Shown piece after piece: positions 1 to 11,039 of a DNA stretch of 64,000 nt (position 1 is the first letter of the stretch; every line of letters begins with the position of its first letter). The translations under genes were made by a program, and so were the position numbers. This DNA is from Methylococcales bacterium (GTDB lineage: Bacteria; Pseudomonadota; Gammaproteobacteria; Methylococcales; Methylomonadaceae), in NCBI GenBank assembly GCA_028712795.1, contig JAQTPT010000005.1:46076-110075 (forward strand), in the 5' to 3' direction. The notes under the pieces are model-generated. The model saw only the letters and a list, made by a program, of their open reading frames with translations. It was not told the DNA's origin and did no database searches.

Positions 1-231
1 GGAAACTATATTTTTTGACATTATTAATGATTGATTTTCTCTTTGTAGGTGTGGAATTATACCGCCTCATACTTCATTGTAAAACAGCTACCTTTTTACA
101 GCCTCAATGCCGGCATCCTGTCTAATATCCTCTCTGCGGCGAATATTATTATTTATCACCAGCAATTCCAACTAAATGAGTATGTTAAAAGATTGTAGTG
201 GTATAAAATTAACATTTTTTTAAAGCCATAA

Positions 232-714
<483 letters not shown>

Positions 715-720
715 GAGTAA

Positions 721-981
<261 letters not shown>

Positions 982-1032
982 CCACAAGTGTGCAGTGCTT
1001 GTTAATCTTCGCTTTGCTGGCTTAAACTTTGG

Positions 1033-1066
1033 TAAAGCGGTTAAACCCGTGGATTTAACCGCTTTA
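1033..1066. terminator. Hairpin between convergent fdx and dxs
   Basis: A perfect 13-base inverted repeat (1033-1045 and 1054-1066) encloses an 8-base loop. It lies about 50 bases after the ferredoxin stop and between two genes that converge. Neither side carries a clear T-run, so a bidirectional terminator is likely but not certain. The rest of 982-1310 shows only short CATCCC-type repeats near 1135-1175. Confidence 0.45.
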
Positions 1067-1310
1067 AACAAATAAACTGGATTATGTTGCCATGAGAGAG
1101 GTTGTTCGGATAAAAACCATGAGAGTGATTCGAATCATCCCATCCCATCCCAGCCAGCAGGATACGAGTCATCCCAAAGTTAGGAGTTACCCTACCCGCT
1201 TCCATTTCAATGCGCTAATTATTTCCCCTTGCTAGGGGGGTGATTTGGCCGCTAATGTAGCGGTCGAAACCACGCCCGCATGGCTTTTATCTTTACTTAT
1301 GAATGTATTT

Positions 1311-3173
1311 TTATGCGCAGAACGCTTCAGTCCGGGCAATAATCCCCTGAACATCCAGCCTGCAGATAGCCAACAATTCCTCACGCGTGCCTTGCTCAAC
1401 AAAGCTGTCTGGCAGTCCAATATTTAACACCGGAATGAGTATACGTTGCGCTTGCAGGAAGTTATTCACCGCACTGCCTGCGCCACCGGCAATGACATTT
1501 TCTTCGACGGTGACAAATATTTCGTGACTTTTTGCCAGCTCCAGAAGCAGTTTTTCATCGATCGGTTTGACAAAGCGCATGTTAACTACGGTTGCCTCAA
1601 AGTGCTTGCCTGCTGCCAAGGCTGGTGTCACCATGCTTCCCCAAGCCAGAATGGCGATACGGCTGCCTTGATGACGAATCTCGGCTTTACCTAACGGCAA
1701 TGCCGACATAGCTTTTTGCACGGCGACGCCGGGGCCTTTGCCGCGTGGATAACGAACGGAAGCAGGGCCTTCATGTATAAATCCGGTATAGAGCATTTGC
1801 CTGCATTCATTTTCATCGGCAGGCGCCATAATCAGCATGTTGGGTATACAGCTCAAGTAACTGTAATCGAAACTACCCGCATGGGTGGGGCCATCTGGGC
1901 CAACCAATCCCGCCCGATCCAGCGCAAACAGTACATCCAGGTTTTGAATGGCAACATCATGGATCAACTGGTCATAAGCACGTTGCAAAAAGGTTGAATA
2001 AATGGCAACCACCGGTTTTGCGCCCTGACAGGCTTGCCCCGCCGCCAAGGTTACCGCGTGTTGTTCGGCAATCGCGACATCGAAGTAGCGCTTGGGGTAC
2101 TGTTCGGAAAACTTCACCAGACCGGAGCCTTCCCGCATGGCTGGGGTAATTCCCAACAGGCGTTCGTCCCGTTCGGCCATATCGCATAACCAGTTGCCAA
2201 ACACTTCGGTGTAGGTAGGATGCGGAGACGGCGCTGACTTGGGTAAGGAATCCAGACGGGGGTCAAACGCGGGCACGCCATGGTAAGCCAATGGGTCTTT
2301 TTCAGCCGGGAGGTAACCTTTGCCCTTTTTGGTGACTATGTGCAAAAAGCGCGGGCCGGTAATCGCCTTAAGGTTTTCCAGTGTGGACACCAGCATTTCC
2401 AGGTCATGGCCGTCAATCGGGCCAATATAATTGAAGCCGAGTTCCTCAAATAACGTACCGGGGACAATCATGCCTTTCATGTGTTCTTCAGTCCGTCGCG
2501 CCAGTTCCCAGACGCTTGGCATTTTGCTCAGGGCTTTTTTGCTTTCTTCGCGCATCGACGAATAAAATTTGCTGGACAATATCTTGGTCAGATAATTGTT
2601 CATCGCCCCGACCGGCGGTGAAATCGACATGTCGTTGTCGTTCAGAATCACCAACAGATTCGCATCAATCGCCCCGGCATGGTTCATGGCTTCATAAGCC
2701 ATGCCGCCGGTGATGCTGCCATCTCCGATAATCGCCACCATCTGCTTGTCTTCGCCTTTCAGTTCCGAGGCTATGGCCATGCCTAATGCGGCACTGATTG
2801 AGGTACTGGAATGTCCGACCCCAAAGGCGTCGTATTCACTCTCAGCCCGGCTCGGAAACGCCGACACGCCATGCAGGGTACGAATAGTGGTCATCCGCTC
2901 TTTGCGGCCGGTCAGAATTTTGTGCGGATACGCCTGATGACCGACATCCCAGACCAACTGGTCTGACGGCGTATCGAAAACAAAATGCAGAGCCACAGTG
3001 AGTTCGACCGTACCCAATCCCGCCGAAAAGTGCCCACCGGAAATACTTACGGTATGGGTTAAATAATCCCGCAATTCTTTCGCCAGGGGCTTAAGCTGCT
3101 CTTTCTTGAGTTTACGGACATCGGCGGGTGTATTGATTCCGTTAAGTAATGGGTAATCAGGTAATGTATTCAT
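1311..3173 (-). CDS. dxs: 1-deoxy-D-xylulose-5-phosphate synthase
   Basis: This thiamine-diphosphate enzyme condenses pyruvate and glyceraldehyde 3-phosphate, the entry step of the MEP isoprenoid pathway. The 620-residue length is normal. The ThDP-binding GDGSITGG begins at residue 150 and the LNDNDMSI element follows near 177. The pyrimidine-binding stretch with GPDGPTHAG and the transketolase C-terminal domain are complete. Only one base separates its start from the copD stop upstream, so dxs is almost certainly translated from the same mRNA as copCD and the hopanoid genes. It would supply C5 units for squalene and hopanoids made by the neighbouring enzymes. Confidence 0.97.
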   Translation of the reverse strand: MNTLPDYPLLNGINTPADVRKLKKEQLKPLAKELRDYLTHTVSISGGHFSAGLGTVELTVALHFVFDTPSDQLVWDVGHQAYPHKILTGRKERMTTIRTLHGVSAFPSRAESEYDAFGVGHSSTSISAALGMAIASELKGEDKQMVAIIGDGSITGGMAYEAMNHAGAIDANLLVILNDNDMSISPPVGAMNNYLTKILSSKFYSSMREESKKALSKMPSVWELARRTEEHMKGMIVPGTLFEELGFNYIGPIDGHDLEMLVSTLENLKAITGPRFLHIVTKKGKGYLPAEKDPLAYHGVPAFDPRLDSLPKSAPSPHPTYTEVFGNWLCDMAERDERLLGITPAMREGSGLVKFSEQYPKRYFDVAIAEQHAVTLAAGQACQGAKPVVAIYSTFLQRAYDQLIHDVAIQNLDVLFALDRAGLVGPDGPTHAGSFDYSYLSCIPNMLIMAPADENECRQMLYTGFIHEGPASVRYPRGKGPGVAVQKAMSALPLGKAEIRHQGSRIAILAWGSMVTPALAAGKHFEATVVNMRFVKPIDEKLLLELAKSHEIFVTVEENVIAGGAGSAVNNFLQAQRILIPVLNIGLPDSFVEQGTREELLAICRLDVQGIIARTEAFCA

Positions 3174-3174
3174 A

Positions 3175-4839
3175 TTAGTAAAGGGGCTCGCGATAGAACA
3201 TCAGGATGATGCCAATCTGAAACAGGGCGGCAACAGAAATAAAACCGGCAATCTCTTTTCCAGGTTTGTCCAGCTTTAATTCAAGCCAACGGCCACATGC
3301 CAAAATAAGCGAAAAAATACCCATTGTAGTGTGACCAACCTGGATAAGAAATGTACTTTTAGCCTGGAAGCCGACATGAGAATGGGTAAGCAACATTAAA
3401 CCACCGAAAGCTGCCAACAGGGGAAATACGAAAGGGAGCTTGCTGCCGGGATTTTTGGTCAATCTGGCGCTCAGCTCGATAATGCCCAGAACAAACACCA
3501 GCAAAGTCGCAATTCTATGTTGCAATACTTCACCGTTATTAAAAGTGCTTTCCCAAAACCCTATCGGCCCCAAAGGCCAGGTTTCAGCATCACTACGGAA
3601 AAATAGAAAAATACCCAGAAAGACAAAACCCAATGGCCAATACCGGGTTAAGGGCAAGTATTTATCGAAAGCTGAAAAAGCGGAAGGCAAATGCTTTATA
3701 TAAGAAAGCATGGCAAAAAAGCTCATCGTCGTTAGAAAAATACCAGCAATGTTGTGGTTATAATTTGACCATTCGGTTGCCGCTATTGATGGCACTTGAT
3801 CAATAATGGCAACCCTGCCCGCCTCACCCGCTATCAATGCTATATGGCTAGGCGAACTGGTTTGGGGAATTTGCGGGCTGAAGGTGTTTAACACTTCCTG
3901 CCAACTTGCCGTTAATGTCGGGATATCGATCGCCGGCGGTTGCGAAGCCAGACTGGCAGCGGTAAATAACAAGGTGATTAAGACAAATGTTTCCGCTTCA
4001 ATATAATAAGGGACGCGGTTGTTTAGCGCATAAGAATTGCCGGAAACGCCGTTTTCAAACACGGCGCTTTTATTCAACCAGGCGAAACCCAGAGCCAGAG
4101 ACAATAATGTGATTTTTACCATTAACAAATTGCCGTAGCCCGTGCCGACCAGCCCATTCCAGGTATCGATGTACTGCAACGCAATCGGCAACCCCGAGAT
4201 GAGAATCATGGCAACCGAGGCTATGCCAAACTTTGAGAAACGGCGTAGCATTAATGGCCATAATTCGGCTGGAACCAATTTGCTTTGCTTCAAAAGCCAG
4301 AGATTGACCAGTTGGAAAATTCCGCCGATCCAGGCGGCGGCGGCCAGTTGGTGGATGACCGTCAGCGACATTAGAACAAGCCGGTTATCAAAACGCCCCG
4401 CCGCATGCACCAGCCATGCGCCTGAAATAATCATGGGGATGGCCACAACAACCGCAGTGACCCAGTGTGTCCTGGAAAACGGATTTTTACTCAGGTATTG
4501 ATAACAGTAACCCGCCAAAAATACAGTCAGCAGCGTGCGTATAACGCCGCCGATGAATTGGGCCGTACCCGCGAATTCAGGAAATGGCCAACGATCAAGC
4601 ACGGCGGTCATCAACCAGATTTTAAGAATTATTTTAAAAAGCTGCGCCGCGGCCAATAAAAAACCGCCTTTGTAAATAAGCGTTATTGTTTTTTGTAGCA
4701 ATACTGCGTTGTATCCGTTCTGATTATTCCACGGACGCAAAACAAAAAGTCCCCAGAACAGGCCCCCGATTACTAATGAAAAACAAATCAGATCAAAGCC
4801 GCCTATCAGAGAGTCGAGAAAATCAGCTATACCCGCCAT
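3175..4839 (-). CDS. copD: CopD-family copper transport membrane protein, extended
   Basis: This is a polytopic inner-membrane protein of 554 residues. The N-terminal part (about 1-300) has the CopD-type pattern of eight or so hydrophobic segments, including a [17 protein letters not shown] motif. The C-terminal ~170 residues add further membrane segments with His-containing stretches ([16 protein letters not shown]), making it longer than plain CopD. CopD works with periplasmic CopC to bring copper across the inner membrane. The gene lies 8 bases after copC and one base before dxs. The copper role is family knowledge; the C-terminal extension has no function visible here. Confidence 0.85.
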   Translation of the reverse strand: MAGIADFLDSLIGGFDLICFSLVIGGLFWGLFVLRPWNNQNGYNAVLLQKTITLIYKGGFLLAAAQLFKIILKIWLMTAVLDRWPFPEFAGTAQFIGGVIRTLLTVFLAGYCYQYLSKNPFSRTHWVTAVVVAIPMIISGAWLVHAAGRFDNRLVLMSLTVIHQLAAAAWIGGIFQLVNLWLLKQSKLVPAELWPLMLRRFSKFGIASVAMILISGLPIALQYIDTWNGLVGTGYGNLLMVKITLLSLALGFAWLNKSAVFENGVSGNSYALNNRVPYYIEAETFVLITLLFTAASLASQPPAIDIPTLTASWQEVLNTFSPQIPQTSSPSHIALIAGEAGRVAIIDQVPSIAATEWSNYNHNIAGIFLTTMSFFAMLSYIKHLPSAFSAFDKYLPLTRYWPLGFVFLGIFLFFRSDAETWPLGPIGFWESTFNNGEVLQHRIATLLVFVLGIIELSARLTKNPGSKLPFVFPLLAAFGGLMLLTHSHVGFQAKSTFLIQVGHTTMGIFSLILACGRWLELKLDKPGKEIAGFISVAALFQIGIILMFYREPLY

Positions 4840-4847
4840 TGAATGCC

Positions 4848-5204
4848 CTATTGAGATACTGAAAAATGAATAACGTCTTCAGTTAAATGGCCATCAGCAG
4901 CGAAGACTTTAAATCTTAGGGCATAATCACCTGATTCCAACGGGGGAATATGGATAATAATCTGCCCCTGCTTAGTGCCGTTTTCAGCTTGTAATAGCTC
5001 ATGTTTATCGCCTTTCCGCACTAAAAAGATTTGCGACAGGCCCAGCTCAATTTTGGAATTAAAAGTAAGCTCCACTTTGCCTTGTTGATTAACATGAATG
5101 GGCGCAACTTTTAATGAATAATCCGTCACAACAGCATGGGCGGAAACTAGCGCTGTCTGTCCCAAAGACAGCAATAACAGGGTTAGCTGAAACAGCTTTT
5201 TCAT
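4848..5204 (-). CDS. copC: CopC periplasmic copper-binding protein
   Basis: This is a small exported copper chaperone. Residues 1-22 form a signal peptide with cleavage after SA, which would leave His23 as the mature N-terminus. An N-terminal histidine is the Cu(II) ligand in CopC proteins. Asp104, His106 and His113 near the end match the rest of the Cu(II) site (DGH...H). The methionine-rich Cu(I) loop is absent, so it appears to be a Cu(II)-only type. It sits 12 bases downstream of the hpnO-like gene and 8 bases upstream of copD. Confidence 0.92.
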   Translation of the reverse strand: MKKLFQLTLLLLSLGQTALVSAHAVVTDYSLKVAPIHVNQQGKVELTFNSKIELGLSQIFLVRKGDKHELLQAENGTKQGQIIIHIPPLESGDYALRFKVFAADGHLTEDVIHFSVSQ

Positions 5205-5216
5205 TCTCTTTTTTCC

Positions 5217-6608
5217 TCAGTGACTTTTTTTGCTTTTTAAAGCGTGTCCAGCCAGATTTTTGCCTAAATCCCAAATGGAGCCGGGTATTTGATGCGTATC
5301 CGCAATGGCTTTATCGAATGCACTGACAATATGGTCACGGTCTTTTTGAGTCAGGCTTAATGGCGGCAAAAGTTTGACCACATTCATGCCATGCCCCGCA
5401 ACTTGAGTCAGAATGTGGTGTTCTTTAAATAAAGGTATCGTGACCATCTGACAGAACAAGCCCTTGTTGGCGGCTTCCAGCATGGCCCAAGCGGCTTTTA
5501 AGGTCAGGCTTTTAGGCGATTGAAATTCAATCGCAATCATCATACCCTTCCCTCTTGCTTCTTTAAGGAATTCATATTTTCCAGACAATGCATTTAAACT
5601 GTTAATAATATCAGTGCCCATTTTTAAACTGTTTTCCACCAGCTTTTCTTCTTCCATTACATGCAAAGTGGCTAAACCAGCGGCCATCGCCAAATTATTT
5701 TTACCGAAGGTTGAACCATGCACAACTGCCCTATCCATCCGGTTAAAAACGCTATCCATGATCTTATGCGTCATAGCCACTGCGCCGACAGGCACAAAAC
5801 CGCCGGACAAGGCTTTAGCCATGCAAATCATATCCGGTTTAGCGTTCCAATGATCTATTGCCCAAAATTTACCGGTGCGTCCCAAACCTGTTTGGACTTC
5901 GTCAGCGACAAACAACGTACCGTATTTTTTACATAAACGCTCCACTTCAGGCAAATAATTATCATCAGGTACATTAACGCCTTTACCCTGAACCGGTTCA
6001 ACGAAAAAAGCGGCAACGTCCTTATTGCTCAAAGCCTTTTCCAGTGCTTCAATATCATTAAACGGTATGGGGCTACAACCCGGCAATAACGGGCCAAAAC
6101 CTTCACGAAAAATCTCATCGCCATTCAAGGATAATGCGCCCATTGTCAGCCCATGATAGCCGTGATCACAAAAAACTATTTTTTCACGTTTGGTGCTATA
6201 GCGGGCAAATTTGATGGCGGCTTCTAGGGCTTCGGTTCCTGAATTGCAAAAAAACATCTTATCAATGCTATCCGGGGTCGTTTTCAAAAGTTCTTTGGCC
6301 AGTAAGCCGCTGAGAATGGAGACGTCAAGCTGCACAAGATTCGGCAATTCCAGCGTTAAAGTCTCTTTTAATGCGTTAATAACCGTAGGATGGTTTCGAC
6401 CAATAGCAAATACGCCAAAACCACTTAACAAATCCAGATACTCAGTACCGGCCTGATCATAAAGATATTGTCCAACAGCCCGTTGATAATGACGGTCATA
6501 ACCTATGGTCTTTAACATTCTTACCATTTGGTTATTAAGATGCTGCTCATGCAGATCAAATTTATCAGTGCTATGTTGGGCAATCAGTTCGGCAATGCTG
6601 AAATTCAT
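5217..6608 (-). CDS. hpnO: Class III aminotransferase, HpnO-like (hopanoid)
   Basis: This is a PLP-dependent class III aminotransferase of 463 residues. The NSGTEA phosphate-binding motif, the DEVQTGLGRTG stretch with the PLP-interacting Asp, and MAKALSGG with the Schiff-base lysine are all present. Sitting directly after shc and hpnG, it fits HpnO, which makes aminobacteriohopanetriol from a ribosyl-type hopane intermediate. Aminohopanoids are characteristic of methanotrophs. An ornithine or GABA aminotransferase is the alternative on sequence alone, and the neighbourhood decides for HpnO. The gap to hpnG is 132 bases, so a separate promoter is possible. Confidence 0.85.
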   Translation of the reverse strand: MNFSIAELIAQHSTDKFDLHEQHLNNQMVRMLKTIGYDRHYQRAVGQYLYDQAGTEYLDLLSGFGVFAIGRNHPTVINALKETLTLELPNLVQLDVSILSGLLAKELLKTTPDSIDKMFFCNSGTEALEAAIKFARYSTKREKIVFCDHGYHGLTMGALSLNGDEIFREGFGPLLPGCSPIPFNDIEALEKALSNKDVAAFFVEPVQGKGVNVPDDNYLPEVERLCKKYGTLFVADEVQTGLGRTGKFWAIDHWNAKPDMICMAKALSGGFVPVGAVAMTHKIMDSVFNRMDRAVVHGSTFGKNNLAMAAGLATLHVMEEEKLVENSLKMGTDIINSLNALSGKYEFLKEARGKGMMIAIEFQSPKSLTLKAAWAMLEAANKGLFCQMVTIPLFKEHHILTQVAGHGMNVVKLLPPLSLTQKDRDHIVSAFDKAIADTHQIPGSIWDLGKNLAGHALKSKKSH

Positions 6609-6740
6609 ATTAGATTTTCAAGGGTTAAAGGTTAAAGATATTTTGAGTAAGGCAAAGTGTGTAAGTGGCTTGCATTTTACTTTGCATCTTAAGTTAAACT
6701 CTTTTATCAAAACGAATACAGTCCAAAATGGCAAGCCATT

Positions 6741-7478
6741 TCAGATAGTTGCTGCATTTAAGCAGTTAACGCCAGCCACCGTGTCAAGATGTTTGGCAAC
6801 CAATTTTAACGTTTTCTTTGCCGCATTAAAGTACATGCCCAGCTTTATCAATCCGGGCAACTCTGCAGGGTGTAGAAAAAGAAAAAATAATAATTTTCCT
6901 AACGCAACTTCACCCTGATCGTTCAGCGAATAGCGAATGGCCTGGGGTAAGCTCATATCAACCGGATCGACAATGGCGCGAATGACCAGAAACGGCATTG
7001 TGTATTGCCTTGCGACCTTGGCAATAGCGACGCTTTCCATATCCAGCGCAACTGCACCCGTTAGCGCAAACAATTGTTTTTTTTCCATGCGGGTTGAAAC
7101 AATGCTTGTACTCTCAGCTAAACGACCACAATGAACGGCTAATAATGTCGCCAGTCTTTCTTTTGTATAGCTGTGCCAGTCGGTAGAGACGCAACATTTT
7201 GCGTCTCTACGCCCCTCGGCATCTATCAGCTCATCGGCCAGAACCAAGTCACCCGGTTTTAATGTTCCACTGAGCGCTGCCGCGCAACCCCAGCTTATGA
7301 GCCGGGCCGCGCCCTTAGTAACCAGCAGTTCGGCCGCCGACCGGGCATTTATAGAACCCGCTCCTGAATAAGCAACCACTATCTTATCAGCAAGGAAGAG
7401 ACAATTCCCTTTATCAATTTTTTTAGGCGTCAGGGTAGCCAGTTCTTCAGGTAAGGCAACAACAATACCTGTGATCAT
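6741..7478 (-). CDS. hpnG: HpnG adenosylhopane nucleosidase/phosphorylase
   Basis: This 245-residue protein belongs to the nucleoside phosphorylase/MTA-nucleosidase fold. It shows an early GIVVALPEE, the SWGCAAAL strand and ALDMESVAIAKVA near the middle, where the Glu binds ribose. HpnG removes adenine from adenosylhopane made by HpnH. Its start overlaps the shc stop (ATGA), so the two are translationally coupled. An in-frame palindromic insert encodes about ten extra residues (RRDAKCCVST) between DAEG and DWHS, described separately. The fold looks otherwise complete. Confidence 0.9.
   Translation of the reverse strand: MITGIVVALPEELATLTPKKIDKGNCLFLADKIVVAYSGAGSINARSAAELLVTKGAARLISWGCAAALSGTLKPGDLVLADELIDAEGRRDAKCCVSTDWHSYTKERLATLLAVHCGRLAESTSIVSTRMEKKQLFALTGAVALDMESVAIAKVARQYTMPFLVIRAIVDPVDMSLPQAIRYSLNDQGEVALGKLLFFLFLHPAELPGLIKLGMYFNAAKKTLKLVAKHLDTVAGVNCLNAATI
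7183..7210. repeat. 28-base palindrome inside hpnG
   Basis: Two perfect 12-base arms (7183-7194 and 7199-7210) flank a 4-base loop. The core GTAGAGACGCAA resembles a widespread dispersed bacterial palindrome. It is read through in frame by hpnG. Confidence 0.8.
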
Positions 7479-9448
7479 TTCTTGTTAAGTTCGTTGCGGT
7501 AACGAGCCAACGCCCAAAGCGGGAAAAATTTATCATAACCATGGTATTTAAGATAAAAAACCCTGGGAAATCCGGGAGCAGTAAAACATTTATCATTCCA
7601 AACGCCATCGGCTTGCTGATGGTGCAAGATAAAATCAATCCCTGCCTTTACTTCGGGGCTTTGCGCTTCGCCCGCAGCCATCAGACCTAACACAGCCCAC
7701 GCTGTCTGAAAAGCAGTGCTAAAACGGTAACTTCCGCTAACACTCTTATCGTGATAGCTGTAATTATCCTCGCCCCAACCGCCATCCTCACGCTGCATAC
7801 TTTTTAACCATTTTACAGCGTTGGTGTAAACTGGATCAGTTTTAGGCAGGTTGGTTTGCTCCAATCCAAGCAAAACAGACCAGGTGCCGTAAATATAGTT
7901 GGTTCCCCAACGGCCAAACCAGGAGCCATCCTCTTCTTGTTCGCTACGAATATATTCAATAGTGCGCTTTAAAGCCGGCAGATATTCAGCATGATCCTGA
8001 GCAACTCTGGCCATCAGCATCGCGCAACGCGCACTGACATCGGATGTAGGGGGATCTAATAAAGCCCCGTGGTCGGCAAAAGGAATTTCATCAAGATAAT
8101 AGCAGGTGTTATCGACATCAAATGCCCCGTAACCCCCGTTTTCCGATTGCATGCCCACTATCCATCGGGTTGCCCGATGTATTGATTCATCCAAATCAGG
8201 TAAGTTTGATTCTGCCATGGCAAAGCCAACGACAGCCGTATCATCAACATCGGGATAATAAGGGTTTTCAAACTGGAAAGCCCAACCGCCACCCGCCAAA
8301 TCAGGCTTGGAATTACGCCAGTCGCCCGGCTCATCCGACAACTGTTTGCTTTTAAGCCAGTTATATGCACGAGTCAGGGCCGGGTTAGTCAATGGATGAA
8401 CTGAGTTCCTGTCTTTATCAGCTTCCTGTAATGCTAATGCTGCTAACGCCGTGTCCCAAACAGGCGATAAGCAAGGCTGGCAATAGGCATCATGCTCGTT
8501 AATAACCAGTAATTTATCGATAGCCTTGCGAGCGGTGACAATAAGCTCATGATCTTTGGGCATATCCAGCAGCAGCAAAGCTTGATAAGCCGCCATCATA
8601 GCAGGCGCAATACCACCCAATCCGTCTTCACCGTTCAGGCGTTCAATAATCCAGTCTTTTGCTTTTTGAATCGCAAGATCATGTGCTTTTTTGGGGATTA
8701 ATGGGCGCGTTGCGCGACCAAAAAAATCCAGACTTAAAAAAACTTTATTTAACACGGTTCTTTCAGGGAAATAGTGCTGCTCTTTGTCAGGGTGCGTGAC
8801 AAAAAGCTCCAGTATGCCGACCTTGTTCGGGTTTTTAGCTGTCGCTTTTAGCGTACATAGAATGAACAACGGCACCATAACCGTTCTCGACCAGTAGGCG
8901 ACTTTGTCTAAATGAAACGGAAACCAGCTGGGAAACAACATGATTTCCACTGGAATATAAGGCACCCCGCGCCAAGGCAACTGCTCAAAGGTTGCCAGCG
9001 CAATGCGCGTAAAAACATTGGCTTTTGCAGCCCCTCCCCTGCTTAAGATGTAATTTCTCAGTCGGGTCATATGCGTTGCGTCCGGAGAATCGCCTGCCAG
9101 CTTTAAGGCATAATAAACCTTGACACTGCAACTGATGTCGCCTGGACCGCCGGTAAACAAAGGATAACTGCCGTCTTTAGACTGATGGGATCTCAAATAA
9201 TTGGCTATTTTGGCTTGCAAGGGTTCATCAATATCTCCGAGATAATGCATCATCAAAATGTATTCTGACGGAATAGTGCAGTCAGCTTCCAGTTCGAACA
9301 CCCAGTTGCCGTCTTTGTCCTGCAGGCTCAACAGTTTATCCTGTGCTCTGCTAATGGCTTTATTGAGGTTGTAGGCCTTGGAATATATGGCTGTTGATGA
9401 ACTGGATACATTGCCAATATGGGGTTGTGTATTAGTGTCTGTAAACAT
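7475..9448 (-). CDS. shc: Squalene-hopene cyclase
   Basis: This enzyme cyclises squalene to hopene/diplopterol at the inner membrane and is the defining step of hopanoid synthesis. The 657-residue length is normal. The catalytic DVDDTA motif is at residues 400-405. Several QW repeats are visible: QDKDGNW near 43, QSENGGYGAF, QEEDGSWFGRWG and QREDGGWG. The gene follows sqs by 10 bases and overlaps hpnG by 4, so substrate synthesis, cyclisation and side-chain trimming are in one transcript. Confidence 0.97.
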   Translation of the reverse strand: MFTDTNTQPHIGNVSSSSTAIYSKAYNLNKAISRAQDKLLSLQDKDGNWVFELEADCTIPSEYILMMHYLGDIDEPLQAKIANYLRSHQSKDGSYPLFTGGPGDISCSVKVYYALKLAGDSPDATHMTRLRNYILSRGGAAKANVFTRIALATFEQLPWRGVPYIPVEIMLFPSWFPFHLDKVAYWSRTVMVPLFILCTLKATAKNPNKVGILELFVTHPDKEQHYFPERTVLNKVFLSLDFFGRATRPLIPKKAHDLAIQKAKDWIIERLNGEDGLGGIAPAMMAAYQALLLLDMPKDHELIVTARKAIDKLLVINEHDAYCQPCLSPVWDTALAALALQEADKDRNSVHPLTNPALTRAYNWLKSKQLSDEPGDWRNSKPDLAGGGWAFQFENPYYPDVDDTAVVGFAMAESNLPDLDESIHRATRWIVGMQSENGGYGAFDVDNTCYYLDEIPFADHGALLDPPTSDVSARCAMLMARVAQDHAEYLPALKRTIEYIRSEQEEDGSWFGRWGTNYIYGTWSVLLGLEQTNLPKTDPVYTNAVKWLKSMQREDGGWGEDNYSYHDKSVSGSYRFSTAFQTAWAVLGLMAAGEAQSPEVKAGIDFILHHQQADGVWNDKCFTAPGFPRVFYLKYHGYDKFFPLWALARYRNELNKK

Positions 9449-9458
9449 AATTACGTCC

Positions 9459-10559
9459 TTAAAGGTCTGAGTTGGCTTTTGAGGAAGGTAAGGAATAAGT
9501 CCAGCCGGGCGCTTTCAGCTCCCGGCCGGTTAAATTAAAAAGTAAAGTCAACAACATATTGCTTCGACCCGCTAACCGGGTCGCAAGAATCGTTGCCTTA
9601 ACACTCTTACGGGTGATTTTAACCTGATCAGAATGCTTGAAGTCCGGGTTTTGTTTGATCTTTCTTAAGGTCAACACAGCCATGCCCAACGCCCAGAGAC
9701 AGAAGTTGCGAATACCTGTTTCATGAGCCGGTATTTTTTGAGTGTATATCAAGGCGTTGTGCAAATGACCGTGAGCAATACTGATCAGGTGCTCCAGACC
9801 TATTCTGAATCTTTCGTCATCCGTTTCAGTGTTTAAGTTTTTAAGATCAAAACCCGTCTCGGTAAAAATATCTTGTGGTAACCAGCAAACCCCACGCTGA
9901 GCATCATCCCAAATATCTTTTAATATATTGGTCATTTGCAAGCCTTGCCCAAAAGAAACCGCTGAAGTCAGTAGCTCTTCTCTATGCCGGGCGATTTCAG
10001 GCGAGTAATGGCAAAAGAGTTTCGCCAGCATTTCGCCCACGCAACCCGCTACGTAGTAACAATACCGATCCATATCGGCAAGCGTCGCTAAGCCGCCGTG
10101 AAGATCCTGAGCCTGAAATATTGGCATGCCTTCGGCCATGGTTTCTACGCAACAAGCCAGCGCATCAATTTGATCATCATCAAATGTATGAGTAATTTCT
10201 ATAACCCGGGGCAGCACATGGATTAATGTGTGTTCAGCAGGGATGGTCTGATCAGAAAGTAATGGCGCAAGATCTACGGCAAAAGGCTCGGAATTTAACC
10301 CTGTTTTTACTACCTCTATGAACTCGGAACAAAAATATTTTTTCTGCGAGGCAGATAATGAAACCTCATCCTCAATAGTGTCGACAATACGGCATAAAAG
10401 ATAAGCGTTGGCGACCGCGCCATAAAGTTTCTCAGGTAACTGTGGAATAGTTAGAGCAAATGTTCTCGAAACACCTTCAAGCAATAGCGTCTGAAAGTCA
10501 TTATCGGACAATTGGCTCAATGATTTGGGGTTATCCAAAGAAATTCGGGTTTCGCTCAT
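9459..10559 (-). CDS. Squalene synthase (squalene/phytoene synthase family)
   Basis: This protein joins two farnesyl diphosphates to squalene. The start at 10559 (MSETRISL) gives 366 residues; an in-frame upstream codon at 10643 would add 28 residues that look non-coding. SRTFALTIPQLP precedes the first Asp-rich motif DTIEDE at 60-65, and NILKDIWDD near 210-218 is the second. The YCYYVAGCVG segment resembles the eukaryote-like squalene synthases known from Methylococcus rather than the HpnC/HpnD pair. It is the first gene of the minus-strand hopanoid operon, with shc right behind it. Confidence 0.9.
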   Translation of the reverse strand: MSETRISLDNPKSLSQLSDNDFQTLLLEGVSRTFALTIPQLPEKLYGAVANAYLLCRIVDTIEDEVSLSASQKKYFCSEFIEVVKTGLNSEPFAVDLAPLLSDQTIPAEHTLIHVLPRVIEITHTFDDDQIDALACCVETMAEGMPIFQAQDLHGGLATLADMDRYCYYVAGCVGEMLAKLFCHYSPEIARHREELLTSAVSFGQGLQMTNILKDIWDDAQRGVCWLPQDIFTETGFDLKNLNTETDDERFRIGLEHLISIAHGHLHNALIYTQKIPAHETGIRNFCLWALGMAVLTLRKIKQNPDFKHSDQVKITRKSVKATILATRLAGRSNMLLTLLFNLTGRELKAPGWTYSLPSSKANSDL

Positions 10560-11039
10560 AATATTTATTGATGCAGGCCCAAGTTGGGTTAGTAAATTGG
10601 TTGATGGCAATAATAGCTTGTTTGTTGGTATTTTGCAAAGCAATGTTGTTTTATTGCCAAAATCCTGTTTAAATGAGTTACCAGACAGTTTATTAAGTAT
10701 AAAAACGGTGATTTAAGCAATTGTGTTGTATAAATGCAAATTACTGTAAGATCACCCGCTAATTTGACTGAAGTGTAGAAAATTTGGCTTAAAAACTGGA
10801 GTCATTAGTTAAAAGATAGTATCCTAGTCTGTAATAGATAAGCGTTTGTATTATATAGCAGCACCGCTTGAATAAATAAACTTCACGATTAAAAACTCTT
10901 GGAAAACATTATTTTATACAAGCATCGATTGACTGTTGTATTATTGCTACACGCTTATTATTCTGCATTTCGTATGTGGTTTCAGGGTGGTCATTGTCAC
11001 GGACCATCAACGGTTATAATAATTTTGGAGGTTATGCTC
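10560..11039. promoter_or_regulatory. Divergent intergenic region between sqs and hpnH
   Basis: About 480 AT-rich bases separate the minus-strand squalene synthase start from the plus-strand HpnH start, so promoters for both hopanoid transcripts must lie here. No convincing operator or hairpin was found. The one clear signal is GGAGG at 11027-11031, the ribosome-binding site of hpnH. Confidence 0.5.

Noticed and set aside
49..198. GTG-started frame of 49 codons before coaD with protein-like composition
   Set aside because: No ribosome-binding site, no recognised family, and a stop codon directly before it; could be the decayed end of an upstream gene but cannot be supported.
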